Source: Betaproteobacteria bacterium (lineage in GTDB: Bacteria; Pseudomonadota; Gammaproteobacteria; Burkholderiales; SG8-41). From it: a DNA stretch of 64,000 bases. How positions within the stretch are numbered: position 1 is the first letter of the stretch; every line of letters starts with the position of its first letter. Made by a program: the position numbers and the translations under genes. Below, in pieces: positions 60,501 to 64,000 of this stretch. Under the pieces are notes generated by a model. That model had not been told where the DNA came from, ran no database searches, and saw nothing but the letters and a program-made list of their open reading frames with translations. The stretch covers positions 1 through 64,000 of the forward strand of contig JAKFUS010000013.1 in assembly GCA_021732605.1 (NCBI GenBank). Reading direction: 5' to 3'.

Positions 60501-62504
60501 ATGCGATTTATCACGACCATACCGGCATTGATTCTCATCATGGTTTGCAGCGTTGCGCAAGCTCAAGTTTTTCGATCAGTGGCCAAAGATGGAACGGTCA
60601 GTTACAGCGACGTTCCTCCGACCGGCACCAGTTCGACCAGCGTAGCTGTTGCCGCTGGACCATTGACTGCCCGTGACCAGGGCAATGGCGAAGTGCTGCT
60701 GGAATGGCAACCGCAGGCCAATGTCGCAAGTTATCGCATCGAGCGCATGGCCGCAGGTATACCAACGCTGAGCCTTGAAGCCGGTGATCACACCAATGTC
60801 ATGGACTTTGCGGGCCTTGCAAGCTCGTATAAATACCGGCTTCTGGCCCGTGCCGCTGACGGCACTGAACGCCAAATCACCAGCCTGTCATACAACACTC
60901 CGGCGGCCGTGACCAAGGCCGCTTCCGCAGCGCGTGGCTTCCCGCCACAACTGCGGTCAGCGATCGGCACCAATCTTGAAGGTGTTTCCTCCTGGACTTC
61001 ACAGGTGCCATTTGTTGATGTGATGAAATCGTCCGGCGACTGGATCTCGGGTGATAGCAGTAAATGGGACAATGGCCAGGCGCTGAACCTCGACGCCAAT
61101 GGCTGGGTGCGCTCACTCGCGCCGGGGCAGATTGCCAAAAAGCTGATGCTGCGCGACATCGGTGATCGCTACCCGGCCGGACAATATCTGGTGCGTTACA
61201 AGGGAGAGGGCACACTTAAATTCCAATTCGCCGCCCGCGTGTTGTCGCAAAAAGCCGGCGAGATCGTGCTCCAGGTCACCCCGGACAGCAGTGGCATTTA
61301 CATCGGTATCGAGGCAACCAACCCCGGCAATTACGTGCGCGACATCGAAATCACCATGCCCGGCGGCATTTGTGAGGGCGACATGTTTACGCATGTTGCT
61401 TCGGTCCAGAACTGTGGCGCCAAGCGCTTTCTGTCCTTCGCCGACTATCCTCGCAGTATCCTGTTTTACCCGGCCTTCGCCGAGCGCCTGCGCACCTATT
61501 CGGTATTGCGCTTCATGGATTGGACGACAGTGAATGGCAGCAAGACGACCAATTGGTCGCAACGCACACCGCTGGCTGCCAGCAGCTATGCGGCAGCGGC
61601 TGGCGTTCCCCTCGAAGTGATGATCGCGCTGGCTAATCGCATGGGCGCACATCCATGGTTCAACATGCCACATCAGGCAGATGACCTCTACGCAAAAAAT
61701 TTCGCGCTGACCATCAAGTCGAGAATGAGCGCTGCGCTGGGCGTTTATGTTGAGTATTCCAATGAAGTGTGGAATGCCATGTTCCCGCAATACAACTTCG
61801 CGCTCGAACAGGGCAAGCTGCAATTCCCGCCCATCGACAACATGCAGTATTACGCGCTGCGTTCACAGGCCGTCGGAAAAATATTCAAGGACGCCCTGAC
61901 AGGGCCGCGCGTTGTGGCGGTGCTGGGCGGGCAGGCGGTCAACCCGTGGACGGCAACCTGGGGCATGGATTACCTGAAGGCCCGTTCCGGCAGTACTGCG
62001 GTCGGCATTGATGCCATCGCGATCGCCCCTTATTTCTCCGTGATGCCCAACCCCGGTGAAGCATCAACCTTTACGTCGATGACGTTAACCGCTTTTTTTG
62101 AACATGTGCGCACGCAGATCATGCCGCCGACGATGACGGATACGGCGAAATATCGCACTGCAGCCAATAGCTATGGCGTACGGCTGATCAGTTACGAAGG
62201 CGGTCAGCACATGGTGGGGGTCCTCGGCGCGCAGAACGACGACAAGCTGAGCGCCTTGTTCGACACCTTTAACCGGGATCCGCGAATTAAAGAATTGTAC
62301 GCAAGCAGCCTCGCCGGCTGGAAACAAGCGGGTGGCGAACTGTTTGTCCATTTTACCGACGCAAGCACCTTCAGCAAATGGGGCCGCTGGGGTGCGCTTG
62401 AATATGTCACGCAACCGCGTGCCTCGGCGCCGAAGTTTGACGCCATTCAGAACTTTATCGAGCAAACCCCCGTGTGGTGGAACCAGAAGGTCACTACACC
62501 TTAG
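60501..62504 (+). CDS. large exported hypothetical protein (DUF4124-like N-terminus, fibronectin-like segment, possible carbohydrate-active region)
   Basis: 667 aa; signal peptide; VFRSVAKDGTVSYSDVPPTG; ASYRIERMAAGIPT...SYKYRLLARAADGTE; GVYVEYSNEVWNAMF. Confidence 0.75.
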   Translation: MRFITTIPALILIMVCSVAQAQVFRSVAKDGTVSYSDVPPTGTSSTSVAVAAGPLTARDQGNGEVLLEWQPQANVASYRIERMAAGIPTLSLEAGDHTNVMDFAGLASSYKYRLLARAADGTERQITSLSYNTPAAVTKAASAARGFPPQLRSAIGTNLEGVSSWTSQVPFVDVMKSSGDWISGDSSKWDNGQALNLDANGWVRSLAPGQIAKKLMLRDIGDRYPAGQYLVRYKGEGTLKFQFAARVLSQKAGEIVLQVTPDSSGIYIGIEATNPGNYVRDIEITMPGGICEGDMFTHVASVQNCGAKRFLSFADYPRSILFYPAFAERLRTYSVLRFMDWTTVNGSKTTNWSQRTPLAASSYAAAAGVPLEVMIALANRMGAHPWFNMPHQADDLYAKNFALTIKSRMSAALGVYVEYSNEVWNAMFPQYNFALEQGKLQFPPIDNMQYYALRSQAVGKIFKDALTGPRVVAVLGGQAVNPWTATWGMDYLKARSGSTAVGIDAIAIAPYFSVMPNPGEASTFTSMTLTAFFEHVRTQIMPPTMTDTAKYRTAANSYGVRLISYEGGQHMVGVLGAQNDDKLSALFDTFNRDPRIKELYASSLAGWKQAGGELFVHFTDASTFSKWGRWGALEYVTQPRASAPKFDAIQNFIEQTPVWWNQKVTTP

Positions 62505-62557
62505 CGCCTGTTAAACAATCACTTCATACCTGAATCATCCATGCAAAGCAGGTACAC

Positions 62558-63043
62558 ATGAAAACAGAACAAAATGGATTTTCATTACTGGAAATGATGG
62601 TGGTGATGGCGGTCATGGGAATTTTGGCCATGACTGCAATTCCCAGCTATATGCACCAGATTGTCAGAAGGCAGATTATTGATGCCGTGCCACTGGCTGA
62701 AATTGCAAAAACGCCCATTGCTGCATCCTGGGTCATGGCACAGGCCTTCCCCCCGGACAATGCAGGCGCCGGGTTGCCTGCAGCCGATCTGGTCGTCAGC
62801 ACTCACATAAAATCACTGTCAGTGCAGGACGGCGCAATTCAAATCACTTTCGGCAACAGCGCAAATGTCATGATCAAGGACAAGCTTCTCACGCTGCGAC
62901 CTGCCGTCGTTGAAGAGGCGCCGATTGTTCCGGTGTCCTGGGTGTGCGGCTATGCCGCGGGCCCCGGGAAAATGACCATCAGAGGCGAAAACAAAACAAA
63001 CATTCCCAGCGAATATTTGCCGGTTAATTGCCGCGCGCCCTGA
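62558..63043 (+). CDS. type IV pilin-like protein
   Basis: 161 aa; prepilin motif NGFSLLEMMVVMAVMGILAMTAIPSY. Confidence 0.85.
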   Translation: MKTEQNGFSLLEMMVVMAVMGILAMTAIPSYMHQIVRRQIIDAVPLAEIAKTPIAASWVMAQAFPPDNAGAGLPAADLVVSTHIKSLSVQDGAIQITFGNSANVMIKDKLLTLRPAVVEEAPIVPVSWVCGYAAGPGKMTIRGENKTNIPSEYLPVNCRAP

Positions 63044-63177
63044 AGCAGGAAACCGCTTCCAATCCGGGCTGCCATTCAGGCTCAGCAACATCTGCTGCCT
63101 TGCACTTAAAGGTCCCGGGCTTCAGGTCTCCATGTAAAATCCAGCTCTTCCCTGTTTAACGAAATTTTTTCAACGCC

Positions 63178-64000
63178 ATGGCCTGTCAGCCCGCCATCCT
63201 CCAACCGGTTCCGCTACAAGCCAGATACCTCACTTACACCCTGATCCCGGGCGCTGATCCAGCAGCAGACCTCCGAGCACTGCGCGATTGCGTTGACGGT
63301 GACAAGATCGTCGCCGGCCTAGGCCTGTCGCTGGTCTCTGCACTGGGCAAAAACATTGAAGGCCTGCGCACATTCCCGCAACAGGCCGCCCGTGGCATCG
63401 ACATCCCGTCGACCCCCGCCGCACTGTGGTTGTGGCTGCGCGGAGCCGACCGCGGCGTATTGCTGAATCGCCACCGCCAGCTCGATGCCGCACTCGCAGC
63501 CGCCCTCCAGCCGGACAGCGTGATTGACGCCTTTACTCATGACATCGGCCGCGACCTGACCGGCTACGAAGACGGCACCGAGAATCCGAAAGACGACGCT
63601 GCAGTCGCCGCCGCGATTTCGCAGCAGCCTGGCATCTCCGGATCGAGTTTTGTCGCGGTACAACAATGGCTGCACGATTTCCCGGGTTTTGAAGCCCTGT
63701 CTCAGACCGAGCAGGACCACAGCGTCGGTCGCCGCCGCTCCGACAACGAGGAACTTGACGACGCGCCGGAATCCGCACACGTCAAACGCACCGCGCAGGA
63801 AAGTTTTGACCCGGAGGCTTTTGTAGTGCGGCGCTCTATGCCCTGGGCCGAAGCCCGGTGTGGCGGCCTGGTGTTCACCGCATTTGGCGCGTCGTTCGAC
63901 GCCTTCGAGGCGCAACTGAAACGCATGATCGGCGCCGAGGATGGCATCACCGATGGGCTGTTCCGCTTCACACGGCCGCTGACCGGCGCCTATTTCTGGT
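63178..64000 (+). CDS. Dyp-type peroxidase, truncated by the window edge
   Basis: Frame open from ATG at 63178 (absent from the ORF track because no stop); MACQPAILQPVPLQARYLTYTL...HDIGRDLTGYEDGTENP (GxxDG haem motif). Confidence 0.88.
   Translation, partial: MACQPAILQPVPLQARYLTYTLIPGADPAADLRALRDCVDGDKIVAGLGLSLVSALGKNIEGLRTFPQQAARGIDIPSTPAALWLWLRGADRGVLLNRHRQLDAALAAALQPDSVIDAFTHDIGRDLTGYEDGTENPKDDAAVAAAISQQPGISGSSFVAVQQWLHDFPGFEALSQTEQDHSVGRRRSDNEELDDAPESAHVKRTAQESFDPEAFVVRRSMPWAEARCGGLVFTAFGASFDAFEAQLKRMIGAEDGITDGLFRFTRPLTGAYFW

Overview
This 64 kb window comes from a GC-rich proteobacterial chromosome, probably a betaproteobacterium (inferred from gene content and synteny). It begins with tRNA-Ser(CGA) and the serS / rarA / lolA / ftsK neighbourhood. 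A two-partner-secretion (TPS) locus follows: FecR-domain gene, Crp-type regulator gene, a ~9.5 kb tpsA and tpsB. The rest is metabolic and transport genes: trxB, glnB-nadE, a MacAB-like exporter, gcdH, msrA, terC, MmgE/PrpD plus a CoA hydratase, a DcaP-like porin, amt, gspE/pilB, a mocA-like / C13 peptidase / moxR / vWA operon, hyi / TAXI-TRAP / garR, hicBA, a Bug-type binding protein, a PEP-CTERM protein, a pilin and a truncated Dyp peroxidase. The items most worth follow-up are: (1) a self-contained TPS module in which a Crp-type regulator sits beside two GTGA-N6-TCAC palindromes, upstream of fecR and tpsA; (2) an operon pairing a membrane-anchored caspase-fold (C13) peptidase with MoxR and vWA, whose moxR-vwa spacer is built almost entirely of heptanucleotide repeats; (3) a two-copy dispersed repeat with a compensated hairpin; (4) a recurrent ~20 bp AT-rich motif; (5) a porin gene bracketed by a perfect 20 bp inverted repeat with a duplicated RBS/start; (6) a low-GC islet with a HEPN-like protein, a hairpin cluster and HicBA. 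All calls were made by eye from the sequence and ORF track; no database search was run.
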